Positions 63,350 through 64,000 of a stretch of DNA of 64,000 nucleotides are shown one piece after another. The translations under genes were made by a program, and so were the position numbers. The stretch spans positions 1 through 64,000 of the forward strand of contig NZ_JACIJD010000022.1 in assembly GCF_014199205.1 (NCBI RefSeq), in the 5' to 3' direction. Each line of letters begins with the position of its first letter. The stretch's first letter is position 1. The notes beneath the pieces were generated by a model that was not told where the DNA came from, did not search any database, and worked only from the letters and a program-made list of their open reading frames with translations. This DNA is from Muricoccus pecuniae. GTDB lineage: Bacteria > Pseudomonadota > Alphaproteobacteria > Acetobacterales > Acetobacteraceae.

Positions 63350-64000
63350 GTGAGCAACCTCGAAGACAGCGCCCCGCCTCGCCGCCGCGGACGTCCTCGC
63401 TCAGTCGAACGACAGGCCGACGCAGCACGAGATGCTGAGGAGCCGCGGGTCGAGGCCGTCGAGCGCGCCCTCTCCATCCTCGACGCCTTCTCGGACGGCA
63501 CCCCGCGCCTGACCCTTGCCGAGGTCTCCGCCCGGACGGGGCTCTATCCCAGCACCGTCCTTCGCCTCGCCGCATCCCTCGATCGCTTCGGCTATCTTCA
63601 TCGCGGCGCCGACGGCCTGTTCCGGCTCGGCCCGACGCCCCTGCGCCTCGGCCTGCTCTACCGCGACGCCTTCGACCTCGCCGACCATGTCCGGCCCGCT
63701 CTCGCACGCCTCGTCGAGCGCACGGGCGAGACTGCGGCCTTCTACGTCCGCGAGGGCGAGCGACGCATCTGCCTCTACCGTCACCACTCTCCGCGGCTCA
63801 TCCGGCACCACCTTGAGGAAGGCGCTGCGCTGCCGCTGGACCGGGGCGCGGCCGGGCACGTGCTGACGGCCTATACCGGCGGGGCGGGTCCGCTACGGGA
63901 TGAGGTGCGAGCCCGGGGGTGGTCCCTGTCCCTCGGTGAGCGCGATCCCGAGACGGCGGCCGTCGCGGCCCCCGTCTTCGGACGAGGGCGGCACTTGCTG
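63350..64000 (+). CDS. IclR family transcriptional regulator (partial)
   Basis: The gene runs off the window end; about 217 residues are visible. An Arg-rich leader (PPRRRGRPRSVERQ) is followed by an IclR winged helix (VEAVERALSILDAFSDG, LTLAEVSARTGLYPSTVLRL) and the start of the ligand domain (RPALARLVERTGETAAFYVREGER). The GTG at 63350 is a reasonable start; an ATG at 63269 would add 27 residues. Divergent orientation implies control of the receptor/lyase/transferase operon. Confidence 0.85.
   Translation, partial: MSNLEDSAPPRRRGRPRSVERQADAARDAEEPRVEAVERALSILDAFSDGTPRLTLAEVSARTGLYPSTVLRLAASLDRFGYLHRGADGLFRLGPTPLRLGLLYRDAFDLADHVRPALARLVERTGETAAFYVREGERRICLYRHHSPRLIRHHLEEGAALPLDRGAAGHVLTAYTGGAGPLRDEVRARGWSLSLGERDPETAAVAAPVFGRGRHLL

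Overview
The window reads as a chromosomal segment of a very GC-rich alphaproteobacterium, most likely of the Acetobacteraceae (Roseomonas-like). This is inferred from gene content: the glyA-nrdR-ribD-ribE-ribB-ribH-nusB-thiL run, the plsX-fabH-ihfA-merR-tRNA-Pro run, a ubiquinol-cytochrome c chaperone followed by a YceD/DUF177 gene, and several solitary TctC/Bug-type receptors. No 16S gene or database search was available to confirm it.

Layout. 1-2562: one unrecognised 572-codon gene on the minus strand and an 800-bp non-coding stretch with a large imperfect hairpin. 2563-11040: an aldehyde dehydrogenase divergent from an operon of malonyl-CoA decarboxylase, class III CoA-transferase and alpha/beta hydrolases, then hemB and a dienelactone-hydrolase-like protein. 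11084-24952: conserved core (rpiB, glyA, nrdR, riboflavin genes, nusB, thiL, an MFS transporter, bamE, the cytochrome bc1 chaperone, rpmF, plsX, fabH, ihfA, a MerR regulator, tRNA-Pro-GGG). Many of these genes overlap by 1-4 bases, which indicates long operons.

At the 3' end of tRNA-Pro the character changes. A frameshifted tyrosine integrase remnant, an IS3-family fragment and an AT-rich stretch lead into a DSF-type (Rpf) signalling locus at 26385-32112. It holds an RpfF-like synthase with both catalytic glutamates, an RpfC-like hybrid kinase, a receiver protein that carries a PAS domain where RpfG would carry HD-GYP, and an HWE-family histidine kinase. A broken stand-alone receiver gene lies next to it. 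This is the most unusual system in the window.

33098-64000 is an accessory catabolic region. It contains a GH1-like glycosidase and a Gfo/Idh/MocA sugar dehydrogenase; an IS5-type fragment; a GntR-controlled cluster (amidohydrolase, polyamine-type ABC importer, allantoinase-like deacetylase, hydantoin-racemase-like protein) for a nitrogenous cyclic-amide-type substrate; an iron alcohol dehydrogenase with a TctC receptor; a TetR-controlled three-subunit molybdenum hydroxylase with a branched-chain-type ABC importer, divergent from a dihydroxypyridine-hydroxylase-like monooxygenase and a VOC protein; and an IclR-controlled CoA-transferase/HMG-CoA-lyase-like pair flanked by two TctC receptors. 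Pseudogenes (integrase, IS3, IS5, receiver, deacetylase, MmyB-like) cluster here and not in the core, which supports repeated gene gain and decay.
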